Below are positions 9,841 to 20,695 of a stretch of 64,000 nucleotides of DNA, piece by piece; the stretch's first letter is position 1, and each line of letters begins with the position of its first letter. Under the pieces are notes generated by a model that saw nothing but the letters and a program-made list of their open reading frames with translations, made no database searches and was not told where the DNA came from. The DNA comes from an uncultured Bacteroidota bacterium. Lineage in GTDB: Bacteria > Bacteroidota > Bacteroidia > Bacteroidales > P3. The DNA is taken from contig CACWPQ010000001.1 of assembly GCA_902762805.1 (NCBI GenBank), forward strand, positions 121,182 to 185,181. The letters are read 5' to 3'. A program made the position numbers and the translations under genes.

Positions 9841-11115
9841 TCAATCGATGATTTCTTCGGGGTTGTCGGAGGGGCGGCGGTCGGAGGCGGGGTTGAGGTC
9901 TTCCTCCTGCTCGGGGGCGATGCGGAAGAGTGCGCGGAGGGGGTTCTTGAGTTCGTAGTCGCCCTGCCGGCCCACGCGGTAGGGGACGTAGTGGCGGCGG
10001 CCGACGGTGAAGGCGGAGGCCTCGGTGGGGCTGTCGACGGGGTAGAAGTATTTCTTGAGCTCGTCCTCCTGGATGCGCTTGCCGAGGAAGATGGTGTCGA
10101 GCTGGGAGACGTTGAGGGGTGCCTGGAGCATCAGCGCGCCTTTGCCGGGCATTTTGCGCGTGGGGAGGGCCTTGTACTCGATGCCGCGCGAGGTTTTGAC
10201 CTTGGCGAAGAAGCGGAGCTTGGCGTCGACCTGCTCCTGAGTGGCGGGGATGCGGATGAGGATGGAGTCCTTGAGGGGCACCTCGCACTCGCCAGGCTGG
10301 CGGCTGAAGTTGCTGGTGATGACGATATAGCCGGCGTTGACGAGGACCTGCTTGGGGTGCGGGATGAGGCTGTAGTTCTCGATGATTTCGCGGTAGCCGA
10401 GGTGGTCGTCGATTTTTATCTGTATGTCTTCGGGGCAGGTGTCCTTGGTCCCTTCGAGGGTGTAGACGGAGCCGCGAGCGAGGAAGAGCTGGGCGTAGTA
10501 GCCGCGGACGAGGCTGTCCTCGGCGGGGGTGAAGCAACCGCGGGCGGAGCCGAGGCACTCGTCGGGGTCGTGGCGGAAGGTGACGAGGACGGTGCCGCGG
10601 AGCTGGATGCTCTTGTTGAGCAACATACGGGCCTCGGGGAGCTGGCTGCAGTCGTAGACCTCGGTGGCGGCGGGGACTTCGAAGCGGAGGATTTCGGTGG
10701 TGTCGCCGTGGCATGAGCAGTGGATGGGGTTGCGTGCGAAGCGTATGGGGAAGGGGGCGCGGGAGCGGTCGGCGAAGTAGCGCATGACGGAGGCGGCGCG
10801 AAGGCGGCCGAGCTCGAGGTCGCCGTCGGCATAGGACTCGACGAGCATGGTGTAGTAGCGCGGGTTTTCGAGGTCGAAGGCGATGCGGTAGGCGGAGTCG
10901 AGGAGGTCGAGGTCGGCCTCGCGGAAGGTGGGCTGGTCGCCGTCGAAGGTGAGGAGGAGGCAGAAACGCTCGGGGTTGACGAGGGCTTTCTGGATGTTTT
11001 TGATGGGTTTGGCGCTGGGGATGTAGAGTCCGGACTGGGCCTGCAGGCCGATTGCGGCTGCAAAACAGAAAGCCGTCAGCGCTAGAACACGACGCAAACC
11101 TCTGGCATTCACCAT
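9841..11115 (-). CDS. Exported protein of unknown function
   Basis: A 424-aa protein that I do not recognise. It has an N-terminal signal peptide (MVNARGLRRVLALTAFCFAAAIGLQAQ, positions 1-27). It continues with a segment predicted by eye to be mixed alpha/beta, including a Cys-rich stretch IHCSCHGDTTE and CLGSARGCF, and ends in a hydrophilic Glu/Asp/Pro-rich tail. The start was placed at the ATG at 11115, which gives a compact signal peptide; an earlier in-frame start at 11136 is possible. An OM-associated or periplasmic protein is likely. It has its own promoter. Confidence 0.75.
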   Translation of the reverse strand: MVNARGLRRVLALTAFCFAAAIGLQAQSGLYIPSAKPIKNIQKALVNPERFCLLLTFDGDQPTFREADLDLLDSAYRIAFDLENPRYYTMLVESYADGDLELGRLRAASVMRYFADRSRAPFPIRFARNPIHCSCHGDTTEILRFEVPAATEVYDCSQLPEARMLLNKSIQLRGTVLVTFRHDPDECLGSARGCFTPAEDSLVRGYYAQLFLARGSVYTLEGTKDTCPEDIQIKIDDHLGYREIIENYSLIPHPKQVLVNAGYIVITSNFSRQPGECEVPLKDSILIRIPATQEQVDAKLRFFAKVKTSRGIEYKALPTRKMPGKGALMLQAPLNVSQLDTIFLGKRIQEDELKKYFYPVDSPTEASAFTVGRRHYVPYRVGRQGDYELKNPLRALFRIAPEQEEDLNPASDRRPSDNPEEIID

Positions 11116-11161
11116 CTTGCACAGTATGCTATACATAGATACGCGTACTAATATTGAAATG

Positions 11162-11169
11162 CAAAAGTA
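11162..11169 (-). promoter_or_regulatory. -7 box TACTTTTG with TGTC upstream (exported-protein gene)
   Basis: TACTTTTG-CA read leftward, with TGTC exactly 12 nt upstream of the box (spacer ATTTTTTTTGCT). It lies 47 nt from ATG 11115. Confidence 0.7.
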
Positions 11170-11228
11170 AGCAAAAAAAATGACACGGGAGAAAAATTTT
11201 CACGTTTTTTGCTGCCAATTAGCATGCG

Positions 11229-12215
<987 letters not shown>

Positions 12216-12219
12216 GTGT

Positions 12220-13554
12220 TTACTGCAGGTTTTGGAAGACGCAGCCTTGGTAGGGGGCGTCGAAACGGGTGTAGGTGTTTTTGAGTTGTCGCTGAGCCCA
12301 CTTGCGGATGTAGCGCTGCTTGGCAGTGGTGAGGGCGGCGTTGTAGATGTTGTCGTAGTCGTCGGTGAGGTTGGCGCGATGGGCGGGGTATTTCTTGTTG
12401 AGGCGGACGATGCGGTAGGCGTCGCGCTGCTCGTCGGTCTTGGTGGGGAGGGCGTTGCTGATGCGGCCTTCGTCCATGCCCGAGACGCCGACGTTGTAGT
12501 AGTGCTCGTCTACGAAGGGCTTGTCGAGGCGACCGCTGCCGTCGGCGGGGTTGGTGACGGAGCCGCCCTGTCGGGCGTTGGGGGCGGTGCTGAACTGTCG
12601 TGCGGCGTCCTCAAAGGTGATTTTACCGTCGCGGATTGCTGCGGCCAGGCTGTCGAGCCTGATGCGGGCGCGGAGGAGGTCATCGGAGGAGACCTTGGGG
12701 ATGAGGAGGATATGGCGAGCGTTGAGCATGTTGCCGCGGCGCTCGATGAGCTGGATGATGTGGAAGCCGAACTTGGTCTCGACGATGGGCGACACCTCGC
12801 CGGGCTTGAGGGCGAAGGCAGCGGCCTCGAACTCGCCCACCATGTCACCACGGGAGAAGAAGCCCAGTTCGCCGCCCTGCTTGGCGGAGGCGGGATCCTG
12901 GGAATAGAGGGTGGCGAGCATGGAGAATTTCTCGCCCTTGATGACGCGCTCGCGGAGGGTGGCGAGCTCGGCGCGCACGCGGTCGCGCTCGGCCTCGGTG
13001 ACGGTGGGTTCGATGACGATTTCGGAGAGCTCGTAGCGCTCGGGCATCATGGGGAGGCTGTCGGCGGGCAGGGTGTTGAAAAACTCGGTCACCTCGGCGG
13101 GTGTTACTTTCACGTTCTCGGTGAGTTGGTACTCGACGCGACGGCTGAGGAGGTTGTTGCGTATCATACGCTCGTACTGCTCTTTGAGCTCGTCGTAGGT
13201 GAAGCCTGTGGCATCGCGGAGCCCTTCCTTGGAGCCATACTGGCGGAGGTCGTTCTTGAGGTAGTAGTCGACGTATTGCTTCACGTCGTCGTCGGAGACT
13301 TCGACGCTGTCCACCTCGCCCTTGTGGACCATCAGCTGGGCGAGGACAAGGTTCTCGAGGATGGCGCACCGGGTGGTGGCTTCGTCGCCGACGGACTGTT
13401 TGACACGCATCTGCGCAATGGTGCGGTCGATGTCGGAATGCTTGATGATGTTGCGCCCGACGATGGCGGCCACGCCGTCGACGAGGGTGCCCTCTTGGGC
13501 GGTGGCGCCGAGCGAGGCGGCGAGGAGGAGCATGGCGAGGAATGATTTCTTCAT
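12220..13554 (-). CDS. SurA-like periplasmic peptidyl-prolyl isomerase
   Basis: A 444-aa exported chaperone/PPIase with signal peptide [21 protein letters not shown] SurA N-terminal chaperone domain ([19 protein letters not shown]) is followed by two parvulin domains ([10 protein letters not shown]...[20 protein letters not shown], and [12 protein letters not shown]...[12 protein letters not shown]). It lies 4 nt after a SurA-related lipoprotein gene and a two-parvulin PPIase gene. The trio is likely an operon for outer-membrane protein folding. Confidence 0.92.
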   Translation of the reverse strand: MKKSFLAMLLLAASLGATAQEGTLVDGVAAIVGRNIIKHSDIDRTIAQMRVKQSVGDEATTRCAILENLVLAQLMVHKGEVDSVEVSDDDVKQYVDYYLKNDLRQYGSKEGLRDATGFTYDELKEQYERMIRNNLLSRRVEYQLTENVKVTPAEVTEFFNTLPADSLPMMPERYELSEIVIEPTVTEAERDRVRAELATLRERVIKGEKFSMLATLYSQDPASAKQGGELGFFSRGDMVGEFEAAAFALKPGEVSPIVETKFGFHIIQLIERRGNMLNARHILLIPKVSSDDLLRARIRLDSLAAAIRDGKITFEDAARQFSTAPNARQGGSVTNPADGSGRLDKPFVDEHYYNVGVSGMDEGRISNALPTKTDEQRDAYRIVRLNKKYPAHRANLTDDYDNIYNAALTTAKQRYIRKWAQRQLKNTYTRFDAPYQGCVFQNLQ

Positions 13555-13558
13555 AAGG

Positions 13559-14404
13559 CTAGATGTTCTTTTTCACATGTCCGCCACGCTCGGCCTCAGC
13601 GAGGAGGTCGGCGTGGAGGCGGTCGATGATTTCGTTCTTGCGGTGGTTGAGGAGGATGGAGCGAATGTTGTCGTGTTGGAGTTCGAGGGGCGACTCGTCG
13701 TCGGAGACCTTGTAGTCGAGGATGCGTACGCAGTAGTTGAGGGAGTCGTCGGCGAGGGTGATAGTGCGATTCTGACGGAGGAAGAGTCGCTCGTTGTAGG
13801 TGGTGATGGGGACGGCGCGCTGGAGGGCGTAGAAGGGCATCCAAGTGGCGGCGTCATAGTAGCCGGTCAGGCCGTGGCGCGAAGCGGTCTCCTCCAGTTC
13901 CACAATGTCACGCTCGGCGAAGGAGGGACGGGAGATGATGGACTTGAGTTTGGCGAGGGCGGCAGACTTGCGTGGCACGGAGACGTAGACAGCCTTGACG
14001 ATGCTGGTCTTGAGACGGAAGTCAGAGCGGTGTTCGTCGTAGTACTGGCGGATTTGGGCGGCGGTGATATGGGTGTCAAGCAGCTGGTCGACAATCTGGC
14101 GCTCGTAGGCGTAGGCGAGGAGGTTGTCGTGGTACTGCTGCATCTCGCGGGAGAAGTCGGCCTCGACATTTTTCTCGGCCTTGGTGAGCAGGACAGCCTG
14201 TCGGAGCCACTGGTCGACGTAGTTGGCCACCACCAGCGCACTGTCCTCCGGCGCCATGCCTTCGGGCACGAGGCCGGCGAGGTCGGAGAGGTGCAACTCG
14301 CGGTCGTAGGCGCTGGCCACCACGGGCGACACCTCCGGCTGACGCGAGCATGCCACGAAGGCAAGCAGCAGCAAAAGACTAGAAGTCAATCTTGCGAACG
14401 GCAT
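13559..14404 (-). CDS. SurA-related lipoprotein (PPIase accessory)
   Basis: A 281-aa predicted lipoprotein (MPFARLTSSLLLLLAFVAC with the lipobox Cys at 19). It has a SurA-N-like helical region (YDRELHLSDLAGLVPEG, YVDQWLRQAVLLTKAEKN), then a degenerate parvulin-like segment (IRQYYDEHRSDFRLKTSIVK). No clear PPIase active site is visible, so it may be a chaperone only. It overlaps the end of the upstream PPIase gene by 26 nt, which suggests translational coupling. Confidence 0.8.
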   Translation of the reverse strand: MPFARLTSSLLLLLAFVACSRQPEVSPVVASAYDRELHLSDLAGLVPEGMAPEDSALVVANYVDQWLRQAVLLTKAEKNVEADFSREMQQYHDNLLAYAYERQIVDQLLDTHITAAQIRQYYDEHRSDFRLKTSIVKAVYVSVPRKSAALAKLKSIISRPSFAERDIVELEETASRHGLTGYYDAATWMPFYALQRAVPITTYNERLFLRQNRTITLADDSLNYCVRILDYKVSDDESPLELQHDNIRSILLNHRKNEIIDRLHADLLAEAERGGHVKKNI

Positions 14405-16460
14405 CGTAGTTGATTGAGACATTGTATTTGCTACGGAGTTCCTTCATAAGGTCCTGCTCCACCTCGTTCTGCCAGGCGTTGAGGTAGTAGCCACGGGCTT
14501 CCATCTGCTCCTTGAGCATGGGCGGCATCACCTCCTCGACCACGAGGATGCGGTAGCCTTTGCTCTGAGCCACGCAGTAGACGCCGGGCTGCCACTGCTC
14601 GGGCGTGAGCAGCTGCTGGCGCCCCTGTTCCACCACCTCGATGGCATGGGTAACGGGGTCGGAAACGTTGCACTTCTTGGCACTGACCTTATCCAAAAGG
14701 TCTTGCTTAATCTGGAGCGACGATTTATTCTTCTTGACAGCCTTCTGCACCACCTTCTGTGCCTTCGAGGCATCGAGGCAGGCTGCGTCGGCCACGTCGA
14801 GATATGTTACACGCGCACGCGTGCGCCAGAAGAAAATGGAGTCGTCTGGGCGGTCCATACGCTTGGTGCGGCTCTCGCGAGCATAGAAGTCGGCGAAGCC
14901 AACCGTATCATAGATGGCCTTCGACCAAATCATCTTGTCGTTGTAGTCGAAAATCATAAGACCGTTGCGGTAGTCATCAACCAGAGCAGCAAAGTCGGGA
15001 TTTTCGATTTCTATCTGGGAGTCAGCGTATGCGATGGTTACACTGTCGAGGAAACGCTCATAGTAGCGATGGACCACCTTGTCATAGGGTTCAGGGCGCG
15101 AAGGATACTGGTTGCGGCGGATAAAGCGGGCAAAGTCCAAGTTGGTGTAGTCCTGCGATGGCGTGTGAACCAGCGGACGGAGGTCGTGGATGCTGTCCTT
15201 CTTGAAGCGCCAAAGGTCGCGGAAGATAGAGTCGTTCATGAGCGATATCATCTCGTCGAGCGAAGCCATCATAACTTCGGGCTGCTTCTTGCGGCCTTTC
15301 TTTTTTGTTTGCGGGACAGGGGTGGTGGTGTAGTCCACAATGCCATACTTCTTACGCGCACTCACCGCGAACGACTTGCGCGAATCGGCACCACGGGGGT
15401 CACGTGCCAGCTTCTGGCGATAGTAAGGAATCATCGACTGGAAGGGGGGCAGCGTGTCTTTCTTGATGAGGCGGATGATATGCCAACCGTAGCGGGTAAG
15501 GAACGGCGATGACACCTCGCCGGGCTGTAGCGTGCTGAGCATCTTGACATACTCGTGGGGGAGCTGTCCGATGGAGGCATCGACGATGTAGCCACCCGTT
15601 TCGGACGTTGAACGGTCATCGCTTGTACGGGCCACAATCTCAAACGGTGTTCCCTGTTGGAGCTGCTCATAGGCCAGGGCTATGGCGCCTTGGCTCTGCG
15701 GATTACGCAGCCAAATGTGCTGGAAGGTTACCTTGCCATATATTTCTGCCCGATCGATGAGTTTGATGACATGATAACCATAGCGCGAACGGATAGGCAT
15801 ACTTATCTGTCCCGGCTGAAGGGCGTAGGCAGCGTTCTCAAAGGGATAAACCATGCTGAAAGTGGAGAAATAGGCCAATTCACCTTCATAGGAGTTGGGT
15901 TCTGCCTTGGGATTATCGCGGAGCACTTGCTCGTGAGCCAAATCGAAAAAGTTTTCGCCATCAAGGGCGCGACGCTGCAGGAAGAGGGCTCGTCCATAGG
16001 CTTGCGCGGTATCCTTCGGCGAGGCGTCGGGAGCTACCTTCACGAGGATGTGCGCAGCATGGAGTGCGTAACGGTTGCGCTCGTAGGCTTCGCGCATGAT
16101 GCCAGTGAACATGGCTGAATCGATAAGATAGGGCGTAGCCAACTCCTTGCGATATTGAGCCAGCTCCTTCTGGAGCGAGGGGGTGGTGTCAAGACCCATC
16201 GCACGAGCGTCAAGCACCTTGGCGCGGAAGTTGGCGTAGAGTTCCACATACTCGTCGAGGGCCTGGCGTTTCTCCTGCGCGGTGACGTTGGGGGTGGCGA
16301 GGAGCTTGTTGCCGACCGATTCCATGAAGTTATGTATGAATTCGGACTGGCGTATTTCCTGCCCCCCGACTTCGATGACGACGGGGTCCGACTGGGCAGC
16401 GAGGCGCAGGGGGAGCGACGCCAGGATGAGGGTGGCGAGGGTGAGGAGTGTTTTTTTCAT
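14379..16460 (-). CDS. Two-parvulin peptidyl-prolyl isomerase
   Basis: A 693-aa exported protein (signal peptide MKKTLLTLATLILASLPLRL-AAQ). It has an N-terminal chaperone region, then two adjacent parvulin domains: LHAAHILVKVAPDA...NSYEGELAYFSTFSMVYPFENAA...GYHVIKLIDRA, and VTFQHIWLRN...TGGYIVDASIGQLPHEYVKM...GWHIIRLIKKDTL. A long C-terminal half with no motif I recognise follows. The start at 16460 is the ATG directly before the signal peptide. It is the first of three folding-factor genes. Confidence 0.9.
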   Translation of the reverse strand: MKKTLLTLATLILASLPLRLAAQSDPVVIEVGGQEIRQSEFIHNFMESVGNKLLATPNVTAQEKRQALDEYVELYANFRAKVLDARAMGLDTTPSLQKELAQYRKELATPYLIDSAMFTGIMREAYERNRYALHAAHILVKVAPDASPKDTAQAYGRALFLQRRALDGENFFDLAHEQVLRDNPKAEPNSYEGELAYFSTFSMVYPFENAAYALQPGQISMPIRSRYGYHVIKLIDRAEIYGKVTFQHIWLRNPQSQGAIALAYEQLQQGTPFEIVARTSDDRSTSETGGYIVDASIGQLPHEYVKMLSTLQPGEVSSPFLTRYGWHIIRLIKKDTLPPFQSMIPYYRQKLARDPRGADSRKSFAVSARKKYGIVDYTTTPVPQTKKKGRKKQPEVMMASLDEMISLMNDSIFRDLWRFKKDSIHDLRPLVHTPSQDYTNLDFARFIRRNQYPSRPEPYDKVVHRYYERFLDSVTIAYADSQIEIENPDFAALVDDYRNGLMIFDYNDKMIWSKAIYDTVGFADFYARESRTKRMDRPDDSIFFWRTRARVTYLDVADAACLDASKAQKVVQKAVKKNKSSLQIKQDLLDKVSAKKCNVSDPVTHAIEVVEQGRQQLLTPEQWQPGVYCVAQSKGYRILVVEEVMPPMLKEQMEARGYYLNAWQNEVEQDLMKELRSKYNVSINYDAVRKIDF

Positions 16461-16476
16461 GGTGTGGATGTGTGGT

Positions 16477-17949
16477 TTAACGGCTGTAGTTGGGTGCTTC
16501 GCGGGTGATGGCGATGTCGTGGGGGTGGCTTTCGGTGCGGCCGGCATCGGTGATGCGGATGAACTTGGCCTTCTGCAGGTCTCCGATGGTGCGCGAGCCG
16601 GTGTAGCCCATGCCGGCCTTCAGGCCGCCCACCATCTGGTAGAGCACCTCGGCGAGGGTGCCTTTGTAGGGCACGCGGCCGACGACGCCTTCGGGGACGA
16701 GCTTCTTGATGTCGGTCTCCTTGTCCTGGAAGTAGCGGTCCTTGGAGCCGCTCTGCATGGCTTCGAGCGAGCCCATGCCGCGGTAGGACTTGAACTTGCG
16801 GCCTTCGAAGATGATGGTCTCGCCGGGGGCCTCTTCGACGCCGGCCACAAGCGAGCCGACCATGACCGAACTGGCGCCGGCGGCGAGGGCCTTGACGATG
16901 TCGCCGCTGTAGCGGACGCCGCCGTCGGCGATGACGGGCACGTCGTAGCCGTGCTGCTTGAGGGCGCCGCAGACTTCGCAGATGGCGGTGAGTTGGGGCA
17001 CGCCGATGCCGGCCACGATGCGGGTGGAGCAGATGGAGCCCGGTCCAATGCCCACCTTGATGGCGTCGGCGCCGGCCTCGGCCAGCATGAGGGCGGCCTC
17101 GCCGGTGGCGATGTTGCCGACGACGACATCGACGGTTTTGAACTTGGCTTTGACCTCGCGGAGGGCTTCGACGACGCGGACGGAGTGGCCGTGGGCGGTG
17201 TCGATGACGATGGCGTCGGCGCCGGCCTTGACCAGTGCGGCGACGCGCTCCATCATGTCGGGTGTGATGCCGACGCCGGCGGCCACACGCAGGCGGCCGT
17301 TGTGATCCTTGCAGGCGTCGGGGCGCTCCTTGGTCTTGATGATGTCGCGGTAGGTGATCAGGCCCACGAACTGGCCTTTGGCGTTGACCACGGGCAGCTT
17401 CTCGATCTTGTGCTGCTGGAGGATTTCGGTGGCCTCGGCGAAGGTGGTGCCTTCGCGGGTGGTGATAAGGTCGGTGATCATTATCTCGCTCAGCGGACGC
17501 TCGGGGTCGCGCTCGAAGCGGAGGTCGCGGTTGGTGACCATGCCGATAAGTTTTTTCTTGCCGTCGACGATGGGGATGCCGCCGATGCCGTACTCGTTCA
17601 TGAGCTGCATGGCGTCTTTCACCTTGGCGTCCTTGGAGAGGGTGATGGGGTCGATAATCATGCCGTTCTCGGCACGTTTCACTTTGCGCACTTCATTGGC
17701 CTGGCGTTCGATGGACATGTTTTTGTGCAGCACACCGATGCCGCCTTCTTGAGCCATGCCGATGGCCATGGCAGCCTCGGTGACGGTGTCCATGGCAGCC
17801 GAGACGAGCGGCGTGTTGAGGGCTATGTTCTTGGAAAAACGGGAGGCCACGGTGACCTCGCGGGGCAGGATTTCGGAGTAGGCGGGCACGAGCAGCACGT
17901 CGTCATACGTGAGGCCTTCGCCGACGAATTTGGTGGTGTCTGTATACAT
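16477..17949 (-). CDS. guaB: IMP dehydrogenase
   Basis: A 490-aa GuaB that oxidises IMP to XMP in guanine nucleotide synthesis. The (beta/alpha)8 barrel is interrupted by a CBS pair (residues about 95-210, with [18 protein letters not shown] and [16 protein letters not shown]). The catalytic loop [11 protein letters not shown] carries the active Cys. [21 protein letters not shown] and [10 protein letters not shown] bind phosphate. It has its own TGTC-type promoter. Confidence 0.98.
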   Translation of the reverse strand: MYTDTTKFVGEGLTYDDVLLVPAYSEILPREVTVASRFSKNIALNTPLVSAAMDTVTEAAMAIGMAQEGGIGVLHKNMSIERQANEVRKVKRAENGMIIDPITLSKDAKVKDAMQLMNEYGIGGIPIVDGKKKLIGMVTNRDLRFERDPERPLSEIMITDLITTREGTTFAEATEILQQHKIEKLPVVNAKGQFVGLITYRDIIKTKERPDACKDHNGRLRVAAGVGITPDMMERVAALVKAGADAIVIDTAHGHSVRVVEALREVKAKFKTVDVVVGNIATGEAALMLAEAGADAIKVGIGPGSICSTRIVAGIGVPQLTAICEVCGALKQHGYDVPVIADGGVRYSGDIVKALAAGASSVMVGSLVAGVEEAPGETIIFEGRKFKSYRGMGSLEAMQSGSKDRYFQDKETDIKKLVPEGVVGRVPYKGTLAEVLYQMVGGLKAGMGYTGSRTIGDLQKAKFIRITDAGRTESHPHDIAITREAPNYSR

Positions 17950-17981
17950 AATTGCGCAATTTTTACAAGTAAATTAATTTG

Positions 17982-17989
17982 CAAAAATA
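17982..17989 (-). promoter_or_regulatory. guaB promoter -7 box TATTTTTG with TGTC upstream
   Basis: Reads TGTC-GGAAAAAAGTTG-TATTTTTG-CA leftward: TGTC, a 12-nt spacer, then the box, 33 nt from the ATG. Confidence 0.75.
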
Positions 17990-18230
17990 CAACTTTTTTC
18001 CGACATGGAGGGAAAAATTATCAACAATTACCATTATCCATTGATTATCAGAACGAAAAAAAACGACGGAGGACGAGGCTATAGTTAAGCATATTTTCGA
18101 GAAAAGGTGTCTTTTTATACAAACACAACGAGCTGAATATCAGCATATAATTAGGTATAGGTTTTGCTCCTCTTTTTACTCTCTAGGGGGATAGGAAGGT
18201 TTGAGGTTATTGGTTATTGATTGGGGAAGT

Positions 18231-18289
18231 GATTCAAAATTTAAAATTCATAATTCAAAATTCAAATCTCATAATTCAAAATTGAATTC
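18231..18289 (+). repeat. CAAAATT-type repeat upstream of the TlpA-like gene
   Basis: ATTCAAAATTTAAAATTCAT, AATTCAAAATTCAAAT and AATTCAAAATTGAATTC. It matches the right arm of the palindromic element seen in nitrilase and hydF. It is intergenic and ends 26 nt before the -7 box. Confidence 0.75.
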
Positions 18290-18314
18290 ATCGCGGCGGT
18301 TGAAATATTTTTTG

Positions 18315-18322
18315 TATCTTTG
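18315..18322 (+). promoter_or_regulatory. -7 box TATCTTTG of the TlpA-like gene
   Basis: TATCTTTG-CAG, 26 nt from the ATG, with TTG in the -33 region. There is no TGTC at the 12-nt position. Confidence 0.65.
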
Positions 18323-18347
18323 CAGCCTAAATAACAATGTACAAAAA

Positions 18348-19451
18348 ATGAAAAAACTAGCACAAGTTGTTTGTTCTATGGCAGTTATGGCCGCTGTGGC
18401 CAGCTGCGGAAACAAGAATTATTACACAATCAACGGCCAGGTGGACGCCTCGGTGCCCGAAGGGACGATGGTGTACATGTACAATGTGGCCGACCCCGAA
18501 GGGACGCTTGACAGCGCCGCCGTGGGGGCCGAAGGGCGCTTCGTGTTCAGCGGCGAGGCCGCGGAGCCGTGGGTGGCCATGATCGGCGGCCGCGCGGTGG
18601 GCATGCAGCAGCAGCTGATTGTGGAGCCGGGCGTCATCTTCGTGGACGTCGAGACCGTGAAAGGCTCCCCGATGAACGACAAGCTGGACGCCTTCGCCAA
18701 GGCCAACGACATGAGCGACATCTCGGCCGAGATGCAGACCTACATGGAGGCCTACTACGCCGCCCCGAGCGCCGAGCTGCGCGCCGAGGCCGAGAAAAAG
18801 TACGACAGCCTCGAGGCCATCGCCAACAAGCGGATGATGGATGCCGCCTGGGGCCTCTACAACGAGAACAAGGACAATATGGTGGGCGCCATGGCGATGG
18901 AGCAGATTAGCCAGCTGGGCGACTACACCTACAGCCAGCTGGACAGCATCCTGGCCACCGCCGCCCCCGTGGTGAAGAGCTACGCGCCGGTGGAGAAGAA
19001 GCTGGCGCAGCTGAAGGCCGTGGAGGCCACGTCGGCCGGCAAGCAGTACACCGATGTGCAGGGCGTGGACGGCAAGCTGAGCGACCTGATCGCCGGCAAG
19101 GTGGCGCTGGTGGATTTCTGGGCCTCGTGGTGCGGACCCTGCCGTGCCGAAATCAAGGACAACCTGGTGCCCCTCTGGGCCAAATACAAGGACAAAGGGC
19201 TGGTCATCGTGGGCCTCAACGTGTGGGAGCGTGGCACGCGCGAGGAGCGCGAAGCCGCCCACCAAAAGGCCATGGAGCAGCTCAGCATCACCTATCCCCA
19301 GCTGGTGGACAGCACCCGCACCGCCACCGACACCTACGGCGTGCGCGGCATACCGCAAATCCTGCTCATCGACCGAGACGGCACCATCCTGGCCCGCGAC
19401 CTGCGCGGCGAGGCCATCGAGAAGGCGATTGTGGAAGCGCTGAAGAATTGA
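18348..19451 (+). CDS. TlpA-like thioredoxin lipoprotein (DUF4369 type)
   Basis: A 367-aa lipoprotein (MKKLAQVVCSMAVMAAVASC). The N-terminal DUF4369-type beta domain (YYTINGQVDASVPEGTMVYM) is followed by a helical linker and a C-terminal AhpC-TSA/TlpA thioredoxin fold with WASWCGPC (Cys262 and Cys265) and the cis-Pro loop VRGIPQILLIDRDG. Such proteins are envelope thiol-disulfide reductases in Bacteroidetes. The start was placed at the ATG after the promoter; the in-frame upstream extension is repeat sequence. Confidence 0.93.
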   Translation: MKKLAQVVCSMAVMAAVASCGNKNYYTINGQVDASVPEGTMVYMYNVADPEGTLDSAAVGAEGRFVFSGEAAEPWVAMIGGRAVGMQQQLIVEPGVIFVDVETVKGSPMNDKLDAFAKANDMSDISAEMQTYMEAYYAAPSAELRAEAEKKYDSLEAIANKRMMDAAWGLYNENKDNMVGAMAMEQISQLGDYTYSQLDSILATAAPVVKSYAPVEKKLAQLKAVEATSAGKQYTDVQGVDGKLSDLIAGKVALVDFWASWCGPCRAEIKDNLVPLWAKYKDKGLVIVGLNVWERGTREEREAAHQKAMEQLSITYPQLVDSTRTATDTYGVRGIPQILLIDRDGTILARDLRGEAIEKAIVEALKN

Positions 19452-19486
19452 AAATTGAAAATTGGGAATTGAAAATTGGGAATTTT
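19446..19486 (+). repeat. AAAATTGG/AAAATTGA repeat after the TlpA-like gene
   Basis: ATTGAAAATTGAAAATTGGG then AATTGAAAATTGGGAATTTT. It supplies the last codon and stop of the upstream gene and the leader of the next, and is inverted relative to the TTTTCAA units at 19530-19560. Confidence 0.7.
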
Positions 19487-20695
19487 ATGCCGGGCAATAG
19501 GAGGTTGCGCATACTGATATGCGCACTGGTTTTCAATTTTCAATTTTCAATTTTCAATTCCCATGCCCAAGAGGCCGACAGCAGCCGACTGCGGCTGACG
19601 GTGGAGAACCACCACTTCTTCCGCAACAACGAGTATGCCGGCGAGCATGTGGACGGCTACACACTGCCGGGCTTCTACCTGAGGCCGCAGCTGCAGTGGC
19701 AGGTGGAGTCGCGCGTGCGCCTTTCGGCCGGCATGCACTGGCTCCACTACTGGGGCGCCCACCGCTACCCCTCGAACCGCAGCTATGCCGACCGTCCTCT
19801 CCCCGTCCACAGCGACACCACCACAGCCGTCCACCTGCTGCCGTGGATGCAGGCGCGGGTGGACTTCAACCCCACGGTGAGCCTCATCCTGGGCAGCCTG
19901 GAGAGCCGTGACGGCCACGGCCTGCCGCAGCCGCTCTTCGAGCCCGAACTGCGCTACGCCGCCGACCCCGAGGCAGGCGCACAGCTGCTGGTGCAGCGGC
20001 CCTGGATGGACCTCGACCTGTGGGTCAACTGGCACGAATTCATCTTTGCCCAAAGCGACCACCAGGAGCGCCTCTATATCGGCCTCAGCAGTCGCCTCAA
20101 ATGGGAAATCAAAAACTCCTCACTCCCCACTCCTCACTCCTCGCTCACCTTCTACCTGCCGCTCTACGCCATCGCCACCCACTACGGGGGCGAGTCGCTG
20201 ACGGTCTACCTGCGCAACCACCACCAGGCCAACTATGCCGGCGGCCTCGGCGCCGATTGGACACAGGGCGACCTCGGCGCAGGGCTGGAGGTGCTCGCCC
20301 TCGGATATATCCAACGGAAGGGCAGCATCCACCCCTACGACAACGGCTGGGGCCTCTACCCCACCCTCTCCTTCCGCTACCGCGAGGCGGGCCTGCGATT
20401 GAGCTATTGGCATGGCGAAGGCTTCATCCCCATCCTCGGACCCCCCCTCTTCTCCAACGCTTCGGCCAACACCGAGAGCCTCACCATCGACCGCAACCGA
20501 CTGCTCACCCTGCGCCTCGACTACCGCTGGCGACGCTTCAAAGCCTGCGAGGTGACCTTCGAGGGCGAGCTGCTCCACTACTTCCCCTGGACGGGCGACC
20601 GCACGGGCTACGGCAAGTTGGAGCGCGACGGGCGAACCCTGTACGGCTTCGGCATCCACGTGAAACTCAACCCCTCCATCACCCTGCTGCGATGA
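19487..20695 (+). CDS. Predicted outer-membrane beta-barrel protein
   Basis: A 402-aa exported protein with alternating aromatic strands typical of OM barrels (RLRLTVENHHFF, GFYLRPQLQWQVESRVRLSA, FGIHVKLNPS at the end). Function unknown. The hydrophobic core of its signal peptide (LVFNFQFSIFNSHAQ) is encoded by a TTTTCAA tandem repeat. A second repeat (CTCCTCACTCC type, 20114-20148) encodes KNSSLPTPHSSLT within the barrel. Its TGA overlaps the ATG of ribF (ATGA). Confidence 0.8.
   Translation: MPGNRRLRILICALVFNFQFSIFNSHAQEADSSRLRLTVENHHFFRNNEYAGEHVDGYTLPGFYLRPQLQWQVESRVRLSAGMHWLHYWGAHRYPSNRSYADRPLPVHSDTTTAVHLLPWMQARVDFNPTVSLILGSLESRDGHGLPQPLFEPELRYAADPEAGAQLLVQRPWMDLDLWVNWHEFIFAQSDHQERLYIGLSSRLKWEIKNSSLPTPHSSLTFYLPLYAIATHYGGESLTVYLRNHHQANYAGGLGADWTQGDLGAGLEVLALGYIQRKGSIHPYDNGWGLYPTLSFRYREAGLRLSYWHGEGFIPILGPPLFSNASANTESLTIDRNRLLTLRLDYRWRRFKACEVTFEGELLHYFPWTGDRTGYGKLERDGRTLYGFGIHVKLNPSITLLR
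19530..19560 (+). repeat. TTTTCAA repeat encoding a signal-peptide core
   Basis: TTTTCAATTTTCAATTTTCA followed by ATTTTCAATTC: about four 7-nt units that give FNFQFSIFN, inside the signal peptide of the OM-protein gene. Confidence 0.85.
20114..20148 (+). repeat. In-frame CTCCTCACT repeat in the OM-protein gene
   Basis: AACTCCTCACTCCCCACTCC then TCACTCCTCGCTCACC, encoding NSSLPTPHSSLT. Same unit as in mutS2 (24498-24535) and cinA (32018-32053). Confidence 0.75.

Larger units (their letters stand above)
17990..18347. other. Intergenic region between divergent guaB and the TlpA-like gene
   Basis: No supported ORF. It holds the upstream part of the guaB promoter (TGTC at about 18001-18006, complement), an A/T-rich stretch, a CAAAATT-type repeat at 18231-18289 and the promoter of the rightward gene. 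Confidence 0.7.

Noticed and set aside
18201..18347. N-terminal extension of the TlpA-like protein
   Set aside because: It is repeat sequence upstream of the promoter box; the lipoprotein signal starts at ATG 18348.
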